A stretch of DNA of 64,000 nt from Flagellimonas nanhaiensis (GTDB lineage Bacteria > Bacteroidota > Bacteroidia > Flavobacteriales > Flavobacteriaceae). The notes beneath the pieces were generated by a model. The model had not been told where the DNA came from and did not search any database. It saw nothing but the letters and a program-made list of their open reading frames with translations. The position numbers were made by a program, and so were the translations under genes. The DNA lies in the NCBI RefSeq assembly GCF_003382275.1, contig NZ_QTJX01000003.1:62001-126000 (forward strand), given 5' to 3'. Below are positions 51,558 through 59,137 of the stretch, piece by piece (position 1 is the stretch's first letter; the number at the start of each line of letters is the position of its first letter).

Positions 51558-52775
51558 ATGGTTTTAGAAATGAAAGTTCCCTCGCCAGGGGAATCCATTA
51601 CAGAGGTCGAAATTGCCGAGTGGTTGGTGGAAGATGGAGATTATGTGGAGAAAGACCAAGCAATAGCCGAAGTTGATTCTGATAAGGCAACCTTGGAGTT
51701 GCCAGCTGAAGAAAGTGGAATAATCACCTTAAAGGCAGAAGTTGGCGATGCAGTGGCCGTCGGAGAAGTAGTTTGTTTGATAGACACCAGCGCCGAAAAG
51801 CCGGAAGGAGATGCGCCAAAGGCAGAAAAAAAGGAGGAAGCTGTAAAAGAAGAACCAAAGCAAGAACCCAAGGCTGCTGAAACAGCCAAGGAGACCTATG
51901 CTTCAGGAACCCCTTCGCCTGCAGCTAAAAAGATATTGGATGAAAAGGGTATAGCGCCCGCAGCAGTTTCGGGTACCGGACGTGATGGTAGAATCACCAA
52001 GGAGGATGCTATGAGTGCAGTTCCATCCATGGGAACTCCAACTGGAGGAAATAGGGGAGAAACCCGCTCCAAGCTATCAATGCTTAGACGAAAAGTTGCA
52101 GAGCGATTGGTCTCTGCCAAAAATGAAACCGCCATGTTGACCACCTTCAACGAAGTGGACATGTCGCCCATTTTTGAACTTCGCAAGCAGTACAAAGAAG
52201 AATTCAAGGAAAAGCACGGGGTTAGTTTGGGCTTTATGTCCTTTTTCACCAAGGCGGTGATCAGGGCGCTTCAAATGTATCCTGCGGTGAATTCCATGAT
52301 CGATGGCAAGGAAATGATCACTTATGATTTCTGTGACATCAGTATAGCAGTTTCTGGTCCTAAAGGATTAATGGTCCCTGTTATCCGAAATGCCGAAAAC
52401 CTGACTTTCCGTGGAGTGGAAGCTGAGGTAAAACGATTGGCAATTCGTGCAAGGGACGGACAGATTACGGTTGATGAAATGACGGGAGGAACCTTTACAA
52501 TTTCCAATGGAGGTGTCTTTGGGTCTATGCTGTCCACGCCCATTATTAACCCTCCACAGAGTGGTATCTTGGGAATGCACAACATTGTAGAGCGTCCTAT
52601 TGTTAAGGATGGTCAAATTGTGGTGGCGCCAATCATGTATGTGGCACTTTCCTATGACCACAGAATAATAGATGGCCGTGAATCCGTAGGATTTTTAGTG
52701 GCCGTTAAGGAAGCTTTGGAAAGTCCGGAGGAATTGTTGATGGACGGTAATGTGAAAAAAGCACTGGAGCTTTAA
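51558..52775 (+). CDS. sucB: SucB: dihydrolipoyl succinyltransferase (E2)
   Basis: 405 residues. Lipoyl domain 1-75 with the lipoylated K43 in VDSDKATLE; a linker rich in Ala/Glu/Lys; the peripheral subunit-binding domain (about 115-150) with SPAAKKILDEKGI and GTGRDGRITKEDAM; the catalytic core from about 175 to 405 ends with SYDHRIIDGRESVGFL, the H-x3-D-G site. Hands the succinyl group to CoA. Typical order sucA-sucB. Confidence 0.97.
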   Translation: MVLEMKVPSPGESITEVEIAEWLVEDGDYVEKDQAIAEVDSDKATLELPAEESGIITLKAEVGDAVAVGEVVCLIDTSAEKPEGDAPKAEKKEEAVKEEPKQEPKAAETAKETYASGTPSPAAKKILDEKGIAPAAVSGTGRDGRITKEDAMSAVPSMGTPTGGNRGETRSKLSMLRRKVAERLVSAKNETAMLTTFNEVDMSPIFELRKQYKEEFKEKHGVSLGFMSFFTKAVIRALQMYPAVNSMIDGKEMITYDFCDISIAVSGPKGLMVPVIRNAENLTFRGVEAEVKRLAIRARDGQITVDEMTGGTFTISNGGVFGSMLSTPIINPPQSGILGMHNIVERPIVKDGQIVVAPIMYVALSYDHRIIDGRESVGFLVAVKEALESPEELLMDGNVKKALEL

Positions 52776-52780
52776 AAAAA

Positions 52781-52804
52781 GGTCGCCTTGAGCGCAGTCG
52801 AAAG
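52781..52804. repeat. Short dispersed intergenic repeat (GAGCGCAGTCGAAAG type)
   Basis: The segment contains GGTCGCCTTGAGCGCAG and TCGAAAG. The inverse wording CTTTCGACTGCGCTCAAGG is a phrase I associate with dispersed intergenic repeats of Flavobacteriaceae genomes. It lies right behind sucB. Only one copy is in this window, so the assignment rests on memory. Confidence 0.4.
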
Positions 52805-52822
52805 ATGTTTCAAAACTAATGG

Positions 52823-52853
52823 GCCTTTACTTTTTTAAGTAAAGGCTTTTTTT
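52823..52853. terminator. Intrinsic terminator shared by sucB and the aspartyl protease gene
   Basis: GCCTTTACTT (52823-52832), loop TTTT, AAGTAAAGGC (52837-52846), then seven Ts. It overlaps the last codons of the converging minus-strand gene. Confidence 0.85.
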
Positions 52854-53273
52854 ATCGTAATCAATAATGGCCTTGCCTTTCTTAAGAAGGTCAGCGCCAA
52901 TAATTCCATCCACAGGAAGCGCGTTGTGCGAGGTCAGGGCCTGGTTGACATGGACCAAATCAAAAAGCACAATTTTTTGACGGTTCTTTTTCCAATCCCC
53001 AATTTGGATCTTGTTTTTGGAAGACACCAAGGTTTCCATCTCAACCGCTCCGGCTCCGGCTGCTTTTACGTCTGAAGTTTCGGAGACCATCTCAAAGAAT
53101 TCAATCTTATCTATGCCCACACAAGTATTGGAGGCTCCTGTGTCCAAAATAAAACGACCAGATACCCCATTTATCTTTGCTGAAATTTCAAAATGATTGG
53201 TTTCGGTCAATGCTAAAGGAATCCTTACATAACTTTTGGATTTCAAGAATTTTTTGAGTGATTTCATTCGCAA
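52827..53273 (-). CDS. Retropepsin-like aspartyl protease (clan AA)
   Basis: 148 residues. GRFILDTGASNTCVGID holds the single D-T-G-A active-site loop (D about 40), as in retroviral-type proteases that dimerise. Later hydrophobic strand NALPVDGIIGADLLKKGKAIIDYDKKSLYL is the family flap/second hydrophobic motif. No signal peptide, so cytosolic or membrane-associated. Common in Bacteroidota; target unknown. Divergent from tatD, and its end overlaps the terminator of sucB. Confidence 0.85.
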   Translation of the reverse strand: MRMKSLKKFLKSKSYVRIPLALTETNHFEISAKINGVSGRFILDTGASNTCVGIDKIEFFEMVSETSDVKAAGAGAVEMETLVSSKNKIQIGDWKKNRQKIVLFDLVHVNQALTSHNALPVDGIIGADLLKKGKAIIDYDKKSLYLKK

Positions 53274-53292
53274 AATTTATTAAAGATAAACC

Positions 53293-53300
53293 TATTTTTG
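53293..53300 (+). promoter_or_regulatory. -7 box of tatD, possible leaderless start
   Basis: TATTTTTG ends only 4 nt before the ATG at 53305. Transcription starting 5-7 nt after the box would yield a message with almost no leader. Confidence 0.5.
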
Positions 53301-53304
53301 CGAT

Positions 53305-54072
53305 ATGATTATTACTGATACCCACACCCATTTATATAGCGAAGCCTTTGATGAAGACCGTGATGCCATGATCCAAAGAGCTCTGGATAATGGCGTAGAA
53401 AGATTCTTTATCCCGGCTATCGATTCCACCTATACACAAAGCATGTTGGATTTAGAATCTGACTATCCCGATAGGATATATTTGATGATGGGCCTGCATC
53501 CCACCCATGTCAAGGAGAACTATAAAGAAGAATTGGCCCATGTGGAACAATTGCTATCACAACGAAGGTTTTATGCTGTGGGCGAAATAGGAATCGATCT
53601 CTATTGGGACAAAACCTTTTTGAAACAACAACAAGAAGCCTTTGTATATCAGATTCGGTTGGCCAAAAAGCATAAATTGCCCATAGTGATACATAGCCGG
53701 GAATCCTTTGATGAGATTTTTGAGGTGCTGGAACAAGAAAAGAGTGATGATCTCTACGGGATTTTCCATTGCTTTACCGGAACCTTGGAACAGGCGCAAA
53801 AGGCACTGTCCTACAATATGAAATTGGGAATAGGAGGGGTGGTCACCTTTAAAAATGGGAAAATTGACCAATTTTTGAATCAGATTGATTTGGAACATAT
53901 AGTTTTGGAGACGGATTCGCCATATCTGTCACCCGTGCCCTATAGAGGAAAGCGTAATGAAAGCTCATATATAACCAATGTCCTGGACAAGCTTTCGGAA
54001 ATTTATGGTAAGTCCCAAAAAGAAATAGCTGAGATTACAACAGAAAATTCCAAAACAGTTTTTGGTATTTAA
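53305..54072 (+). CDS. tatD: TatD-family metal-dependent DNase
   Basis: 255 residues, a TIM barrel. DTHTHLYSEAFDEDRD (about 5-20) holds the first His pair; AVGEIGIDLYWDK the Glu; VIHSRESFDE and HCFTGTLEQA further His; ETDSPYLSPVPYRGKRNE (about 203-220) the last Asp. Acts as a 3'-5' exonuclease or D-tyrosyl deacylase-type hydrolase. The asparaginase gene begins 3 nt later, so they are an operon. Confidence 0.93.
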   Translation: MIITDTHTHLYSEAFDEDRDAMIQRALDNGVERFFIPAIDSTYTQSMLDLESDYPDRIYLMMGLHPTHVKENYKEELAHVEQLLSQRRFYAVGEIGIDLYWDKTFLKQQQEAFVYQIRLAKKHKLPIVIHSRESFDEIFEVLEQEKSDDLYGIFHCFTGTLEQAQKALSYNMKLGIGGVVTFKNGKIDQFLNQIDLEHIVLETDSPYLSPVPYRGKRNESSYITNVLDKLSEIYGKSQKEIAEITTENSKTVFGI

Positions 54073-54075
54073 ACC

Positions 54076-55107
54076 ATGGAAAAAAGAACCAACATTCTGC
54101 TCATATATACCGGTGGTACCATCGGGATGGTCAAAGATTACAAAACTGGTTCGTTGAGGGCCTTTAATTTTGATGAGCTCATCAAGAACATTCCAGAGTT
54201 GGACCAACTGGATTGTACCTTAAAAGGTATATCCTTTAAAGAGCCCATTGACTCTTCCAATATGAATCCGAAGTATTGGGCCTTGATTGCGTCCATCATA
54301 GAGGAAAATTATAAGGAGTATGATGGTTTTGTGGTCCTGCACGGAAGCGATACCATGAGTTATTCGGCTTCGGCGCTCAGTTTTATGTTGGAGAACTTGG
54401 CAAAACCGGTAATCTTTACTGGCTCCCAATTGCCCATTGGGGATTTACGCACAGACGCAAAAGAAAACCTGATAACATCCATTGAAATTGCTTCGCTTCA
54501 AGAAAAGGGCAAACCAGTGGTGCAGGAGGTAGGCCTTTATTTTGAATATAAACTGTACAGGGCCAACAGGACCACCAAGATCAATGCGGAGCATTTTGAG
54601 GCGTTTGCCTCTCTTGACCACCCACCTTTGGTGGAGTCAGGAGTTCATTTAAAAGTGCACCGGTCAAATCTGTCTCAGCCGGTTCCTAAGAACAAACTTT
54701 TAAAGGTCCACAAGAATTTAGATGACAACGTGGTAATTCTGAAACTGTTCCCTGGATTGAATCAACAAGTATTAAAATCCGTATTGGGCATACCTGGTTT
54801 AAAAGCACTGGTATTGGAAACCTATGGTGCAGGCAACGCCCCAATGGAAGATTGGTTCTTGCAAGAATTAAAAAAAGCGGTAGAAAATGGCCTCCATATT
54901 ATTAATGTAACACAATGCTCTGGAGGGGCGGTTGTCATGGGTCATTATGAGACCAGTGAAAAGCTTCGTGAAATGCAACTGATTAATGGAAAGGACATTA
55001 CAACAGAAGCTGCCATTACCAAGGCAATGTACCTGTTAGGGGCCAAGATTTCCCCCAAACTCTTCAAGACAGTTTTTGAAACACCTTTAAGGGGTGAAAT
55101 GCAGTAA
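54076..55107 (+). CDS. ansA: Type I (cytoplasmic) L-asparaginase
   Basis: 343 residues. YTGGTIGM (nucleophile Thr about 15) and VVLHGSDTMSYSASALSFML (second Thr, Asp, about 84-103) are the two asparaginase signatures; TGSQLPIGDLRTDAKENL is typical of type I AnsA. No signal peptide, so cytoplasmic, converting asparagine to aspartate and ammonia. Last gene before tRNA-Ser. Confidence 0.95.
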   Translation: MEKRTNILLIYTGGTIGMVKDYKTGSLRAFNFDELIKNIPELDQLDCTLKGISFKEPIDSSNMNPKYWALIASIIEENYKEYDGFVVLHGSDTMSYSASALSFMLENLAKPVIFTGSQLPIGDLRTDAKENLITSIEIASLQEKGKPVVQEVGLYFEYKLYRANRTTKINAEHFEAFASLDHPPLVESGVHLKVHRSNLSQPVPKNKLLKVHKNLDDNVVILKLFPGLNQQVLKSVLGIPGLKALVLETYGAGNAPMEDWFLQELKKAVENGLHIINVTQCSGGAVVMGHYETSEKLREMQLINGKDITTEAAITKAMYLLGAKISPKLFKTVFETPLRGEMQ

Positions 55108-55174
55108 AATTAACGCCTCAAATTTCTATAAATAATTATTTTTTTGTTTCTTGGTCGGCCCAACTGAGGTAATT

Positions 55175-55262
55175 AGAGAGGTGGCCGAGTGGTCGAAGGC
55201 GCACGCCTGGAAAGTGTGTATACACCAAAAGTGTATCGAGGGTTCGAATCCCTTCCTCTCTG
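55175..55262 (+). tRNA. tRNA-Ser(GGA)
   Basis: 88 nt, acceptor AGAGAGG pairs with CCTCTCT; D-arm GCCGAGTGGTCGAAGGC; anticodon loop CTGGAAA (anticodon GGA, reading UCC/UCU); a long variable arm (GTGTGTATACACC...), T-arm with GTTCGAATC. Long variable arm and anticodon both indicate serine. The discriminator is G. CCA is not encoded. Confidence 0.95.
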
Positions 55263-55340
55263 CTAGGTATTTTAATTTTTCAATTACAAAATTTTTATAT
55301 CTTTAACATTATTAACTAACTAAATTTAAGTTTGAAAGAA

Positions 55341-56075
55341 ATGAAAAAAATATCCTTTACTCTGGCTGCTGCCGGAATGTTTGTTTTGGGAACTACAACT
55401 GCGTCTGCCGCAATGTTGCAGGATGAAGCTGCGGCTGAGGCTAGCAAAGGTTTCACCCAAGTATTGAAAGAACAATTTATCCAAGGAGGTCCTGCCTTTA
55501 TGGGGATTGTACTTTTGTGTTTGATTTTGGGATTGGCTGTTGCCATTGAAAGAATTATTTATTTGAATTTGGCAACTACAAATACCACCAAACTTAAGCA
55601 GCAAGTTGAGGATGCTCTTGCATCTGGAGGTGTAGAAGCAGCTAAAGAAGTATGCAGAAACACCAAAGGCCCCGTTGCTTCTATTTTCTACCAAGGTTTG
55701 GATAGAGCTGGAGAAGGATTGGAGTCTGCGGAAAAAGCAGTTGTTGCTTATGGAGGTGTTCAAATGGGACAACTTGAGAAAAATGTATCATGGTTATCAT
55801 TGTTCATCGCCATTGCACCTATGCTTGGGTTCATGGGAACGGTAATTGGTATGATTCAGGCCTTCCAGAAAATTGCTGCGGTAGGTAACTTGAGTGCCTC
55901 TTTGATTGCGGGTGATATCCAGGTGGCGTTATTGACTACCGTATTTGGTTTGATCACGGCGATTATACTTCAGATTTTCTATAACTATATCATTGCAAAA
56001 ATCGATAGCATCGTAAATGACATGGAAGACTCCTCCATATCCTTGATTGATATGTTGGCGGCGCACAAGAAATAA
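55341..56075 (+). CDS. exbB: ExbB/TolQ/MotA proton channel protein
   Basis: 244 residues from the ATG at 55341 (MKKISFTLAAAGMFVLG, a signal-like segment common in Bacteroidota ExbB); a TTG at 55332 is rejected. Three main helices: about 43-65 (AFMGIVLLCLILGLAVAIERII), 150-170 and 200-220. GLDRAGEGL and WLSLFIAIAPMLGFMGTVIGMIQAF fit ExbB. With ExbD it powers TonB. A possible promoter TATCTTTA lies at 55298-55305. Confidence 0.92.
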   Translation: MKKISFTLAAAGMFVLGTTTASAAMLQDEAAAEASKGFTQVLKEQFIQGGPAFMGIVLLCLILGLAVAIERIIYLNLATTNTTKLKQQVEDALASGGVEAAKEVCRNTKGPVASIFYQGLDRAGEGLESAEKAVVAYGGVQMGQLEKNVSWLSLFIAIAPMLGFMGTVIGMIQAFQKIAAVGNLSASLIAGDIQVALLTTVFGLITAIILQIFYNYIIAKIDSIVNDMEDSSISLIDMLAAHKK

Positions 56076-56103
56076 TTACGAACCTCATAAACTATCGAGA
56101 ATC

Positions 56104-56541
56104 ATGAACAAAATAGTTAAAATAGTACTCATAGTCATCGGGTTGGTTGCAGCCGTACTTTGGTTCTCTCTTCCAGATGCTGATGATCCAAATGCCATTA
56201 ACAGCGGTTCAATGAACTTTATGTTCGTAATCATGTACCTGTTGTTGGCAATAGCGGTGGTTACAGCAGTGTTTTTTGGATTCAAAAAACTCTTCTCTAC
56301 CCCGGGAAGTATTAAAAAGGCATTGTTCGCCATTGGTGGATTGGCCATAATCGTAGCCATTTCCTATGGACTTTCTTCGGACAATATGGCTGTTGTTGAC
56401 GCCATGTCCCAAAGAGGTATTGAAACCACGGAGGGTACCGTAAAGAATATAGGAATGGGACTGAATGTTTTCTTTATCCTTACCACAATAGCTGTTGCAT
56501 TGATGGTATTGCCCGGATTGAAGAAAATGTTCGTTAAGTAA
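56104..56541 (+). CDS. Membrane protein between exbB and exbD
   Basis: 145 residues from the ATG at 56104 (MNKIVKIVLIVIGLVAAVLWF). Four hydrophobic segments: about 3-21, 36-56 (MFVIMYLLLAIAVVTAVFFGF), 67-85 and 118-138 (VFFILTTIAVALMVLPGL). A conserved neighbour of ExbB/ExbD in Flavobacteriaceae as far as I recall; no function assigned. It may be an extra part of the proton channel complex. Gaps to both neighbours are short (28 and 14 nt). Confidence 0.75.
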   Translation: MNKIVKIVLIVIGLVAAVLWFSLPDADDPNAINSGSMNFMFVIMYLLLAIAVVTAVFFGFKKLFSTPGSIKKALFAIGGLAIIVAISYGLSSDNMAVVDAMSQRGIETTEGTVKNIGMGLNVFFILTTIAVALMVLPGLKKMFVK

Positions 56542-56555
56542 AAACACGTCAAGTT

Positions 56556-57161
56556 ATGCCTAGAAGAAAAGGAGCACCGGAAGTAAATGCAGGTTCCATG
56601 GCCGACATTGCTTTCCTTCTGCTAATCTTTTTCTTGGTTACCACAACCATAGAAACAGATGCAGGATTGGATAGAATGTTACCGCCAATAGAGCCGCCTG
56701 ATCAAGATGTAGTTATCAGGCAGAAGAACATTTTTACGGTCAATATCAACAAAAATGGTCAATTATTGGTTGAAGATCAGTTGATGGATTTAAAGGACCT
56801 GAGAAATGCGGCAATTGCATTTCTTGAAAACGGTGCTGATGGATCTTGCAACTATTGCAAGGGAAGAAAGGATCAGTCCTCTTCAGATAACCCTACAAAA
56901 GCGATTATTTCGTTAAAGAACGATCGTGAGACCAAGTATAGCACATATATCACCGTTCAAAATGAATTGGTTGGTGCATACAATGACCTGAGGGATCGTG
57001 AAGCCCAAAGAATTTTTGGGAGGGATTTTACTGAAATGGAAGCTGAGTATCTAAACCCAGAGACTCCATCAAGTATTAGAGATGATCTTAAGGATAAAGT
57101 AAAGCGAATTCAAGATATGTTTCCACAGAAGCTATCTGAAGCAGAAACCACCAGTAACTAA
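56556..57161 (+). CDS. exbD: ExbD/TolR-type biopolymer transport protein 1
   Basis: 201 residues. N-terminal MPRRKGAPEVNAGSMADIAFLLLIFFLVTTTIETD: one helix with the essential Asp (about 17) in the membrane. The periplasmic part (about 40-201) has an insertion with CNYCKGRKDQSS, an uncommon C-x2-C, and a coiled-coil-like end. ExbD couples proton flow to TonB. It is followed 12 nt later by a second ExbD. Confidence 0.9.
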   Translation: MPRRKGAPEVNAGSMADIAFLLLIFFLVTTTIETDAGLDRMLPPIEPPDQDVVIRQKNIFTVNINKNGQLLVEDQLMDLKDLRNAAIAFLENGADGSCNYCKGRKDQSSSDNPTKAIISLKNDRETKYSTYITVQNELVGAYNDLRDREAQRIFGRDFTEMEAEYLNPETPSSIRDDLKDKVKRIQDMFPQKLSEAETTSN

Positions 57162-57173
57162 ATTTTAAAATTT

Positions 57174-57656
57174 ATGGCAAAGTTTACGAAAAAGAAGGAC
57201 GGGGAACTGCCAGCGGTGTCAACTGCTTCATTACCAGATATCGTTTTTATGTTACTGTTCTTTTTTATGACAGTAACAACGATGAAGGATAGCTCACTGT
57301 TGGTAGAGAATACGCTTCCCAATGCCACTGAAATCAAAAAGTTGGAGAAAAAAGACAGGGTAATCTATATCTATGTCGGTAAACCAACTCAGGAATATCA
57401 AAAGGTTTTTGGTACAGAACCAAAAATCCAATTGAATGACAAATTTGCAAGTGTAGATGAGGTAGGATCTTATATCCTAGCGGAGAGAGCCAAAAAGCCT
57501 CAGGAATTGCAAAATGTATTGACTACTGCTCTAAAGGTCGATAAAAATGCCAACATGGGTCTTATCACCGATATTAAACAACAATTAAGAGAAGTAAATG
57601 CCTTAAAGGTGAACTACACCACTTACGAAGGAAACGCTTTTAATAATTTACAGTAG
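57174..57656 (+). CDS. ExbD/TolR-type biopolymer transport protein 2
   Basis: 160 residues. ASLPDIVFMLLFFFMTVTTMKDSS is the single helix with the conserved Asp (about 21). The rest is a periplasmic ExbD domain (VIYIYVGKPTQEYQKV, VLTTALKVDKNANMGLITDIKQQLR). Two ExbD genes in a row behind exbB are standard in Bacteroidota and could form hetero-oligomers. Ends before a strong terminator. Confidence 0.9.
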   Translation: MAKFTKKKDGELPAVSTASLPDIVFMLLFFFMTVTTMKDSSLLVENTLPNATEIKKLEKKDRVIYIYVGKPTQEYQKVFGTEPKIQLNDKFASVDEVGSYILAERAKKPQELQNVLTTALKVDKNANMGLITDIKQQLREVNALKVNYTTYEGNAFNNLQ

Positions 57657-57677
57657 ACAATAACTTAGATTTAGTGG

Positions 57678-57714
57678 AAAACGCTCCAGACAACATTGTT
57701 TGGGGCGTTTTTTG
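57678..57714 (+). terminator. Intrinsic terminator of the exb operon
   Basis: AAAACGCTCCAGACAA pairs along its length with TTGTTTGGGGCGTTTT (two G-U pairs), followed by TTTGG. Confidence 0.85.
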
Positions 57715-57804
57715 GTTTATGGACTTTTGTAACTGTCTTTCTTTGGATTAAAATACAGATAAGAAGATTTTCCATAAAGAATTAATCTCCCAATCACGGG
57801 GCTC

Positions 57805-57842
57805 AAAACAATCCAAATGTGTAATTTGGGTTGTTTTTAGTT
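57805..57842 (+). terminator. Second hairpin upstream of the PorT-like gene
   Basis: AAAACAATCCAAAT (57805-57818), loop GTGTA, ATTTGGGTTGTTTT (57824-57837) then TAGTTTTTGG. It resembles an intrinsic terminator, but lies within 15 nt of the next ATG, so it could also be a leader structure. Confidence 0.6.
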
Positions 57843-57853
57843 TTTGGGTAAAA

Positions 57854-58540
57854 ATGAAAGGATTATTAACTCTGCTGCTGGCTTTCTTCGCAATTCTTTT
57901 TGGGTATTCCCAACAAGCGCCTACAGAAACCTATGATGACAAATACCTGGAGGATCAATTTTATATTGGTTTAGGGTTCAATTTCCTTTTAGAAAGACCA
58001 ATGGATGTTGCACAACGTAATCTTTCCTATAACCTACAAGCTGGATTTATCAAGGATATTCCACTCAACGCAAGCAGAAACTTTGGTCTGGGGTTGGGTA
58101 TTGGCTACGCTACCAATTCTTATTATAGCAACATTGGAGCAAGACAGGTTGGTGAAGATATTGTCTATGAAATTCTGGATTCGGAAGGCCTAAAAAGAAG
58201 TAAGTTTGAGACCCATGCATTGGAAGTGCCATTGGAAATTAGATGGCGTACCTCTACGCCGGCGGACTATAAGTTTTGGAGAATTTATGCGGGTGCCAAG
58301 GTTGGATATGTCTTTTCTGGGCGGTCCAGATTGGTAACAGATGACGAGACCATAGGTTTTTCGAATGATGATATTCGAAAAATTCAGTACGGTCTCATGT
58401 TCAACTTCGGATACAACACCTGGAACATTCACGCCTATTACGCGCTTAATCCACTCTTGGAGGATGGCACGGTGTTGGACAACGGAAGCTCCATTGATTT
58501 TAGGGCGTTGCGCATTGGGGTAATATTTTACATCCTATAA
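57854..58540 (+). CDS. PorT-family outer-membrane beta-barrel protein
   Basis: 228 residues. A signal peptide ends AILFGYSQQ; the mature part has strands typical of PorT: DQFYIGLGFNFLLERP, SYNLQAGFIKDIPLN, FGLGLGIGYATNSYYSN, YRIYAGAKVGYVFSG-like WRIYAGAKVGYVFSG, and the last strand FRALRIGVIFYIL ends in an aromatic-type residue. PorT proteins act in type IX secretion (SprT), although other barrel proteins share the fold. Its 3' end overlaps the next minus-strand gene by 6 nt. Confidence 0.85.
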   Translation: MKGLLTLLLAFFAILFGYSQQAPTETYDDKYLEDQFYIGLGFNFLLERPMDVAQRNLSYNLQAGFIKDIPLNASRNFGLGLGIGYATNSYYSNIGARQVGEDIVYEILDSEGLKRSKFETHALEVPLEIRWRTSTPADYKFWRIYAGAKVGYVFSGRSRLVTDDETIGFSNDDIRKIQYGLMFNFGYNTWNIHAYYALNPLLEDGTVLDNGSSIDFRALRIGVIFYIL

Positions 58541-59137
58541 CCAATACTTCAGGATAATGAGTTGGGAGCAAACTCCCACCAAGAACCCAATCAAAAGTTC
58601 CACTTTACTGTGAGCCTTAAAATACAACCTTGAAGTTGCCACCAAACCGGTCAATAGTATGAAGAGGCTTATGGCAAGCGTAATGTTCTTCTCAAAATGT
58701 ATACTCAGGCCGATCATATACATCAAGATACTGCCCATTCCCAATAAATGCATACTGGTCTTTACTTTAAGGAACAATAGAATGAGGGCCGCTCCCGTTG
58801 CGGTCAACAGTCCAATAAAAAAGAAAAACAATTCATGGACATAGTTGTTGGGGATGACTTTGTATAAAATCATCAACAGCAGCACACAGCTAATGTATAG
58901 AGGGTACTTACGTTCTTGAAGAGTGGGTAGAAATATTGAATTGATGACTCCCAAATTCTTCAGAATTAGAAAAAAGATAATGGGTATGATGACCGTTAGG
59001 ATAAAAATGGGCAGAATATTGCCACTTTGTATCTCCAAAGTGCTATATGGCGTTATCATGAAGTAAATGATGGTTCCGCCAATGGGAATGAACAAAGGGT
59101 GAAAAGTATAAGATATAATGTTGAAAAAATGGCGCAT
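58535..59137 (-). CDS. PAP2-like integral membrane protein
   Basis: 200 residues, six membrane segments. Weak PAP2 traces: LQERKYPLYISC (motif 1), KTSMHLLGM (motif 2, PSGH replaced by S-x-H) and SRLYFKAHSKVELLIGF (motif 3, S-R-x5-H-x3-E instead of D). So it is a phosphatase-fold protein with altered active-site residues, possibly inactive. Its start overlaps the stop of rpoN (TAATG), suggesting coupled translation. Converges on the PorT gene. Confidence 0.7.
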   Translation of the reverse strand: MRHFFNIISYTFHPLFIPIGGTIIYFMITPYSTLEIQSGNILPIFILTVIIPIIFFLILKNLGVINSIFLPTLQERKYPLYISCVLLLMILYKVIPNNYVHELFFFFIGLLTATGAALILLFLKVKTSMHLLGMGSILMYMIGLSIHFEKNITLAISLFILLTGLVATSRLYFKAHSKVELLIGFLVGVCSQLIILKYWL

